Part shown: positions 15,653-23,978 of the stretch, one piece after another
How positions within the stretch are numbered: position 1 is the first letter of the stretch
How the letters are laid out: every line of letters starts with the position of its first letter
Assembly (NCBI GenBank): GCA_938045955.1
Contig: CALIBK010000149.1
Coordinates: 1-33,828, forward strand
Direction: 5' to 3'
Length of the DNA stretch: 33,828 bases
Origin: an uncultured bacterium
GTDB lineage: Bacteria; Desulfobacterota; BSN033; UBA1163
Translations under genes and position numbers: made by a program
The notes under the pieces: model-generated
Told to the model about the DNA's origin: nothing
Seen by the model: only the letters and a program-made list of their open reading frames with translations
Database searches by the model: none

Positions 15653-18600
15653 ATGGGTCAGAAGAGAATTCCCCTTCTATGGATTCTCATTTCTATTTTT
15701 GGATTGGGGATACTCCTTCTCCTTACGATCTATCATCTTGCCGATCCTGCCATTTTTGAAGAGGGCCTGAAGAGAACGATTTCTGATCATCTTCAGCAAG
15801 AAGTTTCCTTTGAAAAGACAAAATTGAAACTCTGGGGAGGGATAGGAATCTCCTTCGAGAATTTTAGGGTCAAGGACCCCTCCACCGCCGGTGACCTTTT
15901 TCGTTCTAAGAGGTTGATCTTCCACTTAAGGATTCTCCCTCTTTTGAAAAAAGAGATCAAATGGAAACGAATTCTCTTGGATCGTCCCTTTTTCCGCATT
16001 GTCAGAGATAAGGAGGGGGAGATCCATCTCTTTCCTCTCACCATAAAAAAAGGGGAAGTCGAGGGATCCAGGCAGAGAGTCCTTCAAATTCTTTCATCTT
16101 TTTTTGGAGGCTCATTGACGATTCAAAATGGGGAGGTTTCATTTATCGATGAGAGCCTGAGTGAGGTGACCCCATTCTTTAAGATCCGATCCTTTCAACT
16201 TCGCCTTTCAAGGATCTCTTTTCAAGAGCCCTTTCCTTTTCAAATTCGAGGCAATATCCTCCATGGATTGCGAGAGGGCCAATTTGCTCTCTCCGGGATG
16301 ATCGAGAATATTCCCGAAGAGAGGATCGTCTCCAATGGAAAGATGAGAGCCGAGGTAGAACTTCAAGGGATCGATGTTTTTCATTTCTGGCCCTATTTAA
16401 GGAGTATCCTCCCTATGGAAAAGGTCAAGGGGATTCTTAACCTAAAAGGGAGCTTTCAGGGGAGGCTTTCTGGTCCCTTTAAAGCGAAAGCGAAGGTTCA
16501 ATTCAAAGAGGTTACCTATGAGCATTCAAAAGTCTTCTACTATTCCTTCCATCCACCATGGGTGAATATCGATGTGGTTGCTGAATATGATCGGAAGAAC
16601 CTTCATGTTTCTCAATGCTCTGTTGAATTACCAGAAATTAAAGTAAAGGCAAAGGGGGTGATTTATGGAATCGGGACAGGGGAAATGGGAATAAGGGCCG
16701 AGGCTCAGAGCACTCCTTTTGAGATTGCAGAAGGAAGGAAATTTATTCCTTTTAAAATCATTACGCCAAAGGTCTCCGATCCTCTTTTTCGGGGAGAAGG
16801 CAGTGGCCAGGCCCAGATCCTATCTGTTAGGCTTTCTGGAAGGCTCCCCGAGATCGATCAATGTGATCAGTTGAAGAACGCCCATGTCCTTTCCATTGAA
16901 ATGAGGGTTCAGGGAGTCCGATTAAAACTGCCATGGGATCTTCCTCCCCTCGAGGGAGTGAGGGCCCATCTTCTTTTCAAGAATGGGCATCTTATGATTA
17001 ACGAGGCAGAAGGCCGATTTCTTCACTCTTGGATCGATCGAGCTCGGGGAACTTTTTATGAACTTCTCCAGATTCCGATCCTCGAAATGGACTGGGAGGG
17101 ACGATTCGATCTCCATGATCTTCTCATTCTCTCCAAATACCAGCCGTTTTCTGATGGGTTTCCAAAGGAACTTTTGCCGATCACCCTTCTCTACGGGAAA
17201 GCAACGTATCACGTCCATTTTAAAGGAAGATTAGTTCCCCCCTTAAGATTCGATCATCAAGGAGACTACAAGCTCTCTAATGTTCGCGTGAATCATTCTC
17301 AAATTCCCCTTCCTGTTTGGATCGAAGAAGGGAAGGTCAGTCTATCCAATACCCATCTTCGATGGTCAGGGGGGAAGGTGGTCTTTGGAAATTCTTTATT
17401 ATGGATGGAAGGACTCTGGGAGGAGAAAAAGTTTTTTGAGATGACGACCCGTGGAAGGATCGATCTTAAAGATCTCGTCGCCCTCTCCGGGTTGCCTCTC
17501 TTCCCCGAGAGATTGCGATCAAAAAGAAAGGAGTTCGAAGGTCTTTCGGGAGTCGGAGATCTCTTCATAAAACTGAGAGGGAAGAATCTTAGAGATTTAA
17601 TCTCCTATGAAATTGAATTTAAACCCCAGAGGGTCTCTTTCTCGTTTGCTGGATCTCCCACTCCAATTCTCTTTAAAGAAGGGACCATTGCTTTCTCCCC
17701 TTCAGGGATTCACTTCCTAAAAATAAGGCTTCGACATGAAAACGACTCCCTCCTTATTGATGGAAAGATTAAGGAGAATCGGTTGGAATTGAATACCTCT
17801 GGAGAGGTCCAGGTAAAAAACCTTAAAAGTCTTTTTCAATTTCCTTTCCTCCCGGACTCTTTAAAACGTTCCATAGCAGAGTTTGAGCCAATGGGTGGGA
17901 GCTTACAAGTCAGACTTCAGTGGAAGGGAGAAAGGGGAGTCTTAGAATACGGGATCGAACATGGAGAGATTCGATTCAAGGAACTCTCATTTCAACATCC
18001 GAATCTTCCTCTTCCTCTCCTGGGAGGAGAGGGGGTCGTCTTCTTTACACCCAAAGAGGTTCGAGTAGAAGAAGGGAAGGCCACATTGGGAGAGTATCCC
18101 TTCACCCTTTCTCTGAGCTGTTCTCGGTATCCCACCACAGGGGCGAAGTCAAGCACTCCAAATGAGCCTTCGAAGCGAGAGATGGAGTTTCTCTTTCATT
18201 CTCCAAGGTTCGACGTTGACCTTCTCTTTCCAAAAAAGGAGAGGGAAGAACCTTTCTCCTTTTTAAAGATCAAGGAATGGCTCTCGAGATGGCTCATTCA
18301 CGGGAAGGTCCTCATAGAGGATGGAAATTTCCAGGGTTTTCCATTTCATGAACTGAAGATGGAAATAAAAACATTAGATGAAAAACTCTTTATCCATCCC
18401 CTTCAGTTCAAGTCCAATGGGGGAGCCTTTTCAGCCTCAGGGTGGATGGAATCCTCCGACAGGGGAATCAGATTTGAACTCCATCCCCGGATCTATCATC
18501 TCGAGGTTCATCGATTTCTTCAAATCTTATTTCAAAGGGAAGAAAGGATCCTCCTCTCAGGAACCCTAACGTTGGATCCCTTCGATCTCAAGGGGGAAGG

Positions 18601-19147
18601 AGAGAATTTTCAAAAGGTCAAAGAGTCCCTATATGGAAATTTAAGGCTTGTCCTTGAAAAAGGGGTCATTGAAAGAGGAAACGTCCTGGCCAAGATTTTT
18701 TCTCTCCTCAATGTGTCTCAACTCTTCAAGGGAAGGGTCCCCGATTTGAAAACAAAAGGTCTTCCCTATCGATCCATCACTGCAAATATTCGAGTAAGAG
18801 AGGGGATAGCCTCTACTGAGGATCTTTTGGTCGAAAGCGATGCGATGAGAATCACCGTGGTCGGAAAGGTGGATCTGGGGAAGAATCTGATCGATGCCAG
18901 AGTTGGAATTCATCCATTGATCACAGTGGATACCTTGATCAGTCATATCCCCATCGCCGGTTACATCCTCACAGGAAAAGACAAGGCCTTCCTTTCCTAT
19001 TTTTATGAGGTGAAAGGTAAGCTCGATAATCCGAAAGTGGAGGCCATTCCATTTAAAAGCATGGGGGAAGGGGTTTTAGGGATAGTGAAGCGTCTCCTTG
19101 AAACTCCCCTGAGACCCTTACAAAAATCTAAAGAGAATAAGGAATGA
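15653..19147 (+). CDS. AsmA-like (YhdP/TamB superfamily) inner-membrane-anchored giant protein
   Basis: A 1164-residue protein with an N-terminal transmembrane anchor (about residues 6-25) followed by a large beta-rich periplasmic region. The N-terminal AsmA-like segment (FEEGLKRTISDHLQQEVSFEK...GGIGISFENFRVKDPS) and the C-terminal AsmA-like part (about 990-1130, with LLVESDAMRITVVGKVDLGKNLIDARVGIHPL and ISHIPIAGYILTGKD) match the YhdP/AsmA architecture. E. coli YhdP, TamB and YdbH are bridges carrying phospholipid to the outer membrane. By length and C terminus this one is nearest YhdP. Together with LapA-LapB upstream it makes an envelope-biogenesis block. Exact subfamily is uncertain. Confidence 0.85.
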   Translation: MGQKRIPLLWILISIFGLGILLLLTIYHLADPAIFEEGLKRTISDHLQQEVSFEKTKLKLWGGIGISFENFRVKDPSTAGDLFRSKRLIFHLRILPLLKKEIKWKRILLDRPFFRIVRDKEGEIHLFPLTIKKGEVEGSRQRVLQILSSFFGGSLTIQNGEVSFIDESLSEVTPFFKIRSFQLRLSRISFQEPFPFQIRGNILHGLREGQFALSGMIENIPEERIVSNGKMRAEVELQGIDVFHFWPYLRSILPMEKVKGILNLKGSFQGRLSGPFKAKAKVQFKEVTYEHSKVFYYSFHPPWVNIDVVAEYDRKNLHVSQCSVELPEIKVKAKGVIYGIGTGEMGIRAEAQSTPFEIAEGRKFIPFKIITPKVSDPLFRGEGSGQAQILSVRLSGRLPEIDQCDQLKNAHVLSIEMRVQGVRLKLPWDLPPLEGVRAHLLFKNGHLMINEAEGRFLHSWIDRARGTFYELLQIPILEMDWEGRFDLHDLLILSKYQPFSDGFPKELLPITLLYGKATYHVHFKGRLVPPLRFDHQGDYKLSNVRVNHSQIPLPVWIEEGKVSLSNTHLRWSGGKVVFGNSLLWMEGLWEEKKFFEMTTRGRIDLKDLVALSGLPLFPERLRSKRKEFEGLSGVGDLFIKLRGKNLRDLISYEIEFKPQRVSFSFAGSPTPILFKEGTIAFSPSGIHFLKIRLRHENDSLLIDGKIKENRLELNTSGEVQVKNLKSLFQFPFLPDSLKRSIAEFEPMGGSLQVRLQWKGERGVLEYGIEHGEIRFKELSFQHPNLPLPLLGGEGVVFFTPKEVRVEEGKATLGEYPFTLSLSCSRYPTTGAKSSTPNEPSKREMEFLFHSPRFDVDLLFPKKEREEPFSFLKIKEWLSRWLIHGKVLIEDGNFQGFPFHELKMEIKTLDEKLFIHPLQFKSNGGAFSASGWMESSDRGIRFELHPRIYHLEVHRFLQILFQREERILLSGTLTLDPFDLKGEGENFQKVKESLYGNLRLVLEKGVIERGNVLAKIFSLLNVSQLFKGRVPDLKTKGLPYRSITANIRVREGIASTEDLLVESDAMRITVVGKVDLGKNLIDARVGIHPLITVDTLISHIPIAGYILTGKDKAFLSYFYEVKGKLDNPKVEAIPFKSMGEGVLGIVKRLLETPLRPLQKSKENKE

Positions 19148-19172
19148 GAGGCTTCCATGTGACAAACGGAGG

Positions 19173-20162
19173 TTATCCTTTCTTTAAAGATTCTCGAGCT
19201 CGAAAGGCAGCTCCGAGGAGTGCGGTTCTTTCATTCATGATCACTTTTACTGGAATTTGAGCCATTAACTCAGAATACCTTCCTTTCTCCATAAAGGCCT
19301 TCATAAAGGTTCCCTCTTTCAGTTTCCAGAAGATTTTTGGGGCAATCCCTCCACCAAGATAGATTCCCCCTAAAGCCATGATGTGAAGGGCAAGGTTTCC
19401 AGCAGCGGCTCCATAAATAGAGGTGAAGAGTTCCAATGCCATTTCGCAAAATTTATCCTTCTTTTGCCTGGCCATTTCAGAGATGACCACGGCCGGATCG
19501 TTCTGTCGCATCATTTTTCTGAGCCAATGGGGTTCAGGACCACGCTTTTTGGAGTGTCTAAGGAATTGGTAGAGATGAAGGAGTCCTGATCCGGAAAGAA
19601 TCCGTTCATAACTGACATGACCAAAACGTTTGGAAAGATACCGGAAAAGTTCAATCTCCAAGGGATTTCTGGGTCCAAATTCCACATGCCCCCCCTCTGA
19701 AGGGGAAGGGATATATTGTTTCCCATCCCAGAAAAGAATGGCTTCCCCGAGGCCTGTTCCCGGAGAGAGAAGCCCTATATTCCCCTGCCTCCTTATCCCC
19801 GGATTGAGGGTCCTTAAATCCCTCTTCTTCAGAAGAGAGATTCCATAGGCGTGAGCCAGAAGATCGTTGATGATCTCCAAATGCTGGATGGCAAACTTTC
19901 TTTTAAGCGAGGGAATATGAATGGTCCAAGGGAGATTGGTCAGTTTGATCTCCTTGGTGGTGATGGGGGCAGCAACTCCCAGACAGGCAGAATCTACTTT
20001 TCCCTCACCGGCCAAGAAATCTTCAAGGATGGGTTCTATTCCTTCATAGGTTCGACTCCAGTAGTTCCTTTCTTGAAGAAGGTGGAAGTGATTATCCTCC
20101 AAAGAAAAGAGAGCTAAACGGGTTTTTGTTCCTCCAATATCTCCTGCAAGAATCGTTTTCAT
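19173..20162 (-). CDS. glk: Glucokinase (Glk, PF02685 type)
   Basis: Phosphorylates glucose with ATP to glucose-6-phosphate. The N-terminal phosphate-binding motif GDIGGTKTRLALF is at residues 8-20, the substrate region is INDLLAHAYG near 98, GLLSPGTGLGEA is near 129 and SEGGHVEFGP is near 153 with the E/H pair typical of the Glk active site. ALGGIYLGGGIAPK near 264 is the adenosine motif. The length, 329 residues, is close to E. coli Glk (321). It is transcribed convergently to the AsmA-like gene and divergently from the lipoate operon. The promoter -10 box lies only 8 bases before its ATG, so the mRNA may have almost no leader. Confidence 0.95.
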   Translation of the reverse strand: MKTILAGDIGGTKTRLALFSLEDNHFHLLQERNYWSRTYEGIEPILEDFLAGEGKVDSACLGVAAPITTKEIKLTNLPWTIHIPSLKRKFAIQHLEIINDLLAHAYGISLLKKRDLRTLNPGIRRQGNIGLLSPGTGLGEAILFWDGKQYIPSPSEGGHVEFGPRNPLEIELFRYLSKRFGHVSYERILSGSGLLHLYQFLRHSKKRGPEPHWLRKMMRQNDPAVVISEMARQKKDKFCEMALELFTSIYGAAAGNLALHIMALGGIYLGGGIAPKIFWKLKEGTFMKAFMEKGRYSELMAQIPVKVIMNERTALLGAAFRARESLKKG

Positions 20163-20170
20163 CCCAATCT

Positions 20171-20200
20171 TTTATATCCAGACTTTTTATAGGAAGTCAA
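20171..20200 (-). promoter_or_regulatory. Putative sigma-70 promoter of glk, leaderless-type spacing
   Basis: Minus-strand TTGACT (20200-20195), an 18-base spacer and TATAAA (20176-20171). The glk ATG follows after 8 bases, so a start 6-7 bases after the -10 box would give a leader of about 0-2 bases. No Shine-Dalgarno is visible, consistent with this. Confidence 0.55.
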
Positions 20201-20276
20201 TCCTCCACCCCTCTCTATTTTTTCCTTTCAAGAGGATTTGTTCCATACATGAGTGGAGATGACTTTCCAAAATTAT

Positions 20277-20305
20277 TTGAGAGGAGATCCTGAATAAGTT
20301 ATAAA
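20277..20305 (+). promoter_or_regulatory. Putative sigma-70 promoter of the lipoate operon, leaderless-type spacing
   Basis: TTGAGA (20277-20282), a 17-base spacer and TATAAA (20300-20305). The ATG of the ligase gene is at 20313, 7 bases after the -10 box, so transcription is predicted to start at or one base before the A of the start codon. No Shine-Dalgarno is present within the 8 bases before the ATG. Confidence 0.6.
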
Positions 20306-20312
20306 ATTAAAA

Positions 20313-21869
20313 ATGGAACACTGGCGGCTTTTGGATACAGGACCTCGATCAGCAGCAGAAAATATGGCTCTTGATGAGGTTCTTCTGGAGAGCAGATCTG
20401 AAGGAAAGAGTCCCAATACGCTTCGTTTCCTCCAATTCTCCCATCCTTCAGTCCTTATTGGACACCATCAGAGTGTGGAAGAGGAAGTGAGACTGAATTA
20501 CTGCAGGGCTCGAAAGATTGAAATCAATCGACGACTCACCGGTGGAGGGGCTCTTTACTGGGGGACCTCTGAACTGGGATGGGAGATCTATGTTTCTAAG
20601 AACCACCCGGCTATTCCTTCGAGGATCGAAGATCTCTATCGGATCATGGGAGAGGCTACGGCCAACGGATTGCGCCGACTTGGATTGAAAGCCCATTTCC
20701 GACCCCGAAATGATGTGGAAGTGGGGGGGAGAAAGATCTCTGGGATGGGAGGGACGGAACTCTCCGGTGCCATTCTTTTTCAAGGAACTCTCCTTATCGA
20801 TTTTGATGTGGATGAGATGCTCAAGGCCTTAAGGATTCCCACCGAGAAACTTCAGGATAAGGAGATTCAATCCGTAAAGGAAAGGGTGACCTGGGTCAGA
20901 TGGGAATTGGGGAAATCCCCTACTTTAAATCAGATCAAAGGGGCTCTCATCAAAGGGTTTGAGGAGGTCTTAAAAGCCCGATTTATAGAGGGCTCTCTCA
21001 CTTCGGAAGAAAACGATCAGCTCCGTCTCAAACTTCCCTATTTCTCGTCCCCCGAATACATCTTTAAGATCCGGGAGCCTCTCCCCAGGCAGAGAAGGAT
21101 TACCTCTCTTCTCAAAGCCCCAGGGGGGTTCATCCGAATTTCTATGGTGGTGGATCAGAAGAGTAGAATCATCCGCCAGATCCTGATTACCGGAGACTTT
21201 TTCGTCCACCCGAGACGGGCGATCTATGACCTTGAAAGCCTTCTTAAAAATTCAAAGGCCGTTCCCTCCCACATGGAGGAAAATATTGAACGTTTCTTTT
21301 ATGAGAAGAAACCGGTGATCCCCGGGGTTCAAAAGGATCACTTCGTCCATGCACTTGTTGAAGCCGTCCAAAAATTGGACTTACTTCCACATGGATTTGG
21401 GGAAGAAGAAACCAATCTTCTTTTTCCCGTGATCAAACCCATTTTAGAGGTAAAGAAGCCCGAAGTTCTTCTCCTTCCCTACTGTGCCAAAGAGATGGAC
21501 TGTGAACTTAGATACCAAAAAGGTTGTGAAGAATGTGGAAGGTGTTCCATCGGGGATGCATTCGCCATGGCCAGGAGATTTAGGATGGATTCCTTCACCA
21601 TTCAAAGTTATGAAGATCTGGAATCGACACTTCAATCTCTTAAACGATCGAAGGTCAGAGGATTTGTGGGTTCCTGTTGTGAACCATTTTATGGGAAACA
21701 TCGTCCTGATTTTGAGAGGATCGGACTTCCTGGAATTCTGGTTGACCTTCAGAGAACGACCTGCTATGAGTTGGGGAAGGAAAGGGAGGCTCATCAGGGA
21801 AGATTTGAAAATCAGACCTCACTGAATCTTCCTCTTCTTGAAAGGGTTTTAGAATTAGCCCATGGATGA
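20313..21869 (+). CDS. lplA: Lipoate-protein ligase (LplA/sLpl(AB)-like) fused to C-terminal DUF116 domain
   Basis: Activates octanoate or lipoate with ATP and attaches it to a lysine of an apo-acceptor protein. Residues about 1-230 are the ligase catalytic domain: RRLTGGGALYW at 73-83 (ligase RRxxGGG motif), NDVEVGGRKISGMGGTEL at 133-150 with the likely catalytic K141. Residues about 240-355 match the LplA accessory C-terminal domain (IRISMVVD, QILITGDFF at 289-297, YDLESLL). Residues about 365-518 form a third region resembling DUF116, with C391, C397, C405, C408, C411, C455, C456 and C484, a spacing suggesting metal or Fe-S binding. At 518 residues it is far longer than LplA (about 340). 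The stop overlaps the next gene by 8 bases. The acceptor protein is not in the window. Confidence 0.88.
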   Translation: MEHWRLLDTGPRSAAENMALDEVLLESRSEGKSPNTLRFLQFSHPSVLIGHHQSVEEEVRLNYCRARKIEINRRLTGGGALYWGTSELGWEIYVSKNHPAIPSRIEDLYRIMGEATANGLRRLGLKAHFRPRNDVEVGGRKISGMGGTELSGAILFQGTLLIDFDVDEMLKALRIPTEKLQDKEIQSVKERVTWVRWELGKSPTLNQIKGALIKGFEEVLKARFIEGSLTSEENDQLRLKLPYFSSPEYIFKIREPLPRQRRITSLLKAPGGFIRISMVVDQKSRIIRQILITGDFFVHPRRAIYDLESLLKNSKAVPSHMEENIERFFYEKKPVIPGVQKDHFVHALVEAVQKLDLLPHGFGEEETNLLFPVIKPILEVKKPEVLLLPYCAKEMDCELRYQKGCEECGRCSIGDAFAMARRFRMDSFTIQSYEDLESTLQSLKRSKVRGFVGSCCEPFYGKHRPDFERIGLPGILVDLQRTTCYELGKEREAHQGRFENQTSLNLPLLERVLELAHG

Positions 21870-22959
21870 GACCATCCTTCAGGAGGTCTTTGATATTGTT
21901 GTGATCGGAGCGGGTCCAGGAGGGAGTGCCGCTGCACGGGTTGCTGCCCAGAAAGGGTTAAAGGTCCTTCTCCTGGATCAGAAGAGGCGCATCGGTCTTC
22001 CTGTTCAATGCGGGGAACTTGTGTCTCAATGGATCTATCCTTATCTTCATCCCGGTTCCAGATCAATCGTTCAGCCCATCGATTCCCTCATCCTCCATTT
22101 CCCTGACGGAATTCTTTACCCAATGAAGAGCCCAGGGTTCATGCTGGATCGGTCTATTTTTGATCAGGAGATGGTCTTAAAAGCCCTTCAGGCAGGGGCA
22201 AGGCTTCTCTTAGGGATAAAGGCGATCGGTCGAACTCCTGATGGGATAAAAGTCCGATGGAGGAGTAAAGAGGGGATTGTGAGATCGAAGGTAGTCATCG
22301 GGGCCGATGGGGTAAATTCAACAGTGAGGGGGTGGTCCACTCATCCTATCTTGAAGAGTTTGAGCGCTCTTCAATATGAGATCTACCTCCCGGAACCTCA
22401 ATCCCATGGTGAGATCTTTTTTCATCCTGATTATGAAGGAGGATATGCCTGGTTTTTTCCAAAAGGGAAAGTGGCCAATGTAGGAATCGGAGTAATCCAT
22501 CCAAAGACCTCTCTATTAAAAGACCTCCTTCATTCTTTTTTAGGTCAGCTCAGGGGATTGAAAAAGTTTAAGCAAATTGAAATTCTTTTTAAAACGGGCG
22601 GTTCGATCCCTTGTGAACCTCATCCTCTACCCGCCTTTGAGAATATCCTGTTGGTCGGGGATGCAGCAGGCCACTGCCATCCGGTCACAGGAGCCGGAAT
22701 TCTCAATGCCATCCAAGGAGGAGAGATTGCAGGAAGAATCGCTGCCGAAGCCGTCCTCCGTCAGGATTTGGAATATCTGAACCATTACGAGAGGGAATGG
22801 GAAGAGGGTCTTGGAAATTCCCTTCTTTATGGAGTAGCCAAAAGGGAAAGACTTGAGAAGAACTGGAATAGATCCGGGATGGACTTTCAAGAATTAATTA
22901 GAAATTGCTGGACCGGATTTAAAGAGTATCATTTCGATCGAAGAAAGGGTCTTTTATGA
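21862..22959 (+). CDS. FAD-dependent oxidoreductase of the geranylgeranyl reductase family (LipT-like)
   Basis: The 365-residue flavoprotein has the FAD-binding dinucleotide fold DIVVIGAGPGGSAAA (about 11-25), the family's QCGELV motif (near 52), a central YAWFFPKG signature (matching YxWxFPxG of geranylgeranyl reductases) and the second FAD motif LLVGDAAGHCHPVTGAGI (near 265). In archaea such enzymes saturate prenyl lipids, but no lipid gene is nearby. Here the gene is sandwiched, with 8- and 4-base overlaps, between a lipoate ligase and two radical SAM proteins. Related flavoproteins called LipT are known beside lipS1/lipS2 and are thought to deliver electrons to them. I infer that role; the name is from memory. 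Confidence 0.87.
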   Translation: MDETILQEVFDIVVIGAGPGGSAAARVAAQKGLKVLLLDQKRRIGLPVQCGELVSQWIYPYLHPGSRSIVQPIDSLILHFPDGILYPMKSPGFMLDRSIFDQEMVLKALQAGARLLLGIKAIGRTPDGIKVRWRSKEGIVRSKVVIGADGVNSTVRGWSTHPILKSLSALQYEIYLPEPQSHGEIFFHPDYEGGYAWFFPKGKVANVGIGVIHPKTSLLKDLLHSFLGQLRGLKKFKQIEILFKTGGSIPCEPHPLPAFENILLVGDAAGHCHPVTGAGILNAIQGGEIAGRIAAEAVLRQDLEYLNHYEREWEEGLGNSLLYGVAKRERLEKNWNRSGMDFQELIRNCWTGFKEYHFDRRKGLL

Positions 22960-23978
22960 TTCAAAAGAATTCTCCTCAATGGATTCAAACAAGTTTAGCT
23001 GCTGCTATTACCCTTGGACTTCGGAATGGATCTTTCCATCGAAATGCAGAACTCAAGGGATTAAACTTCTTGCTTCATTATGAGGAAGGGTGTTTCGCGA
23101 AATGTTTTTTCTGTGGCCTTTCCCGGATAAGAAGTGAGGGGCCCAAAGGAAAGACCTTTATTCGGGTTGATTGGCCACTTTATCCCCTCGAGGAGATCCT
23201 CCCGAGAGTGAAGGAGAATCACCAAGTCAAGCGAATCTGTATCTCGATGATTACCCATCCGAAGGCCCACAAAGATACGCTCCAGATTCTTAGGAGATTC
23301 CGCGAGGAGACCACCCTTCCGATCAGCCTCCTCATTTCCCCCACACTCATCCACTCCCCTCAATCCATAAGAGAAATGAAGGAAGGAGGAGCTGATCGAA
23401 TAGGGATTGCTATCGATGCAGCTACTCCGGAACTCTTCGACCGATTGAGAGGGCGGGGGGCAGGAGGTCCCCATCGGTGGGATCATTATTGGGAAGTCGT
23501 TCGAATGGCGGTGGAGGTTTTTGGCCGATTCTCTGTGGGAACCCATTTCATCGTAGGTCTGGGAGAGACGGAAAGAGAAATGGTCGAAGCGATTCAAAAG
23601 GCTCAGGAGCTGGGAGCCCACACCCATCTTTTCTCTTTCTTTCCGGAAAAAGGGAGTCCGATGGAAAACCATTGCCCTCCTCCTATTGATCGGTACCGAA
23701 GAATTCAACTCGCTCGCTGGATCATCAATCATGAGGGAGGCTCGCTCGAGCAGATGAAATTCGATGAAAAAGGGAAACTCATCGATTTTGGGATGGATAT
23801 AGGTCCCCTGATTCAACTTGGAGAACCCTTCATGACCTCTGGGTGCCCGGGAAGGGACGGAAAAGTGGCCTGCAATCGACCATTTGGGAACGAACGGCCT
23901 TCGGATCCAATTCGGAACTTTCCTTTTGTTCCAGGGAAAGAGGATCTTGAAGAGATCAGGAGACAGTTGGGATTTTGA
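22956..23978 (+). CDS. Radical SAM protein, LipS1/LipS2-type lipoyl synthase component (biotin-synthase-related)
   Basis: The 340-residue radical SAM enzyme has the cluster motif C46-x3-C50-x2-C53 (GCFAKCFFCG). A barrel follows with ICISMITHPKAH, GGADRIGIAIDAA, RWDHYWEVVRMAVEVFGRFSVGTHFIVGLGETEREM and a C-terminal C297-x8-C306 pair (SGCPGRDGKVAC) that could bind part of an auxiliary cluster. It looks like the COG2516 'biotin synthase-related' group. In archaea two such proteins replace LipA: LipS2 inserts sulfur at C8 of an octanoyl chain and LipS1 then at C6. I cannot tell from sequence alone which of the two this is. ATGA overlap with the flavoprotein and 4-base overlap with the next gene indicate one functional unit. 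Confidence 0.85.
   Translation: MIQKNSPQWIQTSLAAAITLGLRNGSFHRNAELKGLNFLLHYEEGCFAKCFFCGLSRIRSEGPKGKTFIRVDWPLYPLEEILPRVKENHQVKRICISMITHPKAHKDTLQILRRFREETTLPISLLISPTLIHSPQSIREMKEGGADRIGIAIDAATPELFDRLRGRGAGGPHRWDHYWEVVRMAVEVFGRFSVGTHFIVGLGETEREMVEAIQKAQELGAHTHLFSFFPEKGSPMENHCPPPIDRYRRIQLARWIINHEGGSLEQMKFDEKGKLIDFGMDIGPLIQLGEPFMTSGCPGRDGKVACNRPFGNERPSDPIRNFPFVPGKEDLEEIRRQLGF

Noticed and set aside
19148-19172. Bidirectional terminator between the convergent AsmA-like gene and glk
   Set aside because: The 25-base gap has no convincing inverted repeat with a T tract.
23061-23816. 251-codon open frame on the minus strand
   Set aside because: It lies entirely antisense within the radical SAM gene at 22956-23978, which has clear catalytic motifs; the translation shows no recognisable domain.
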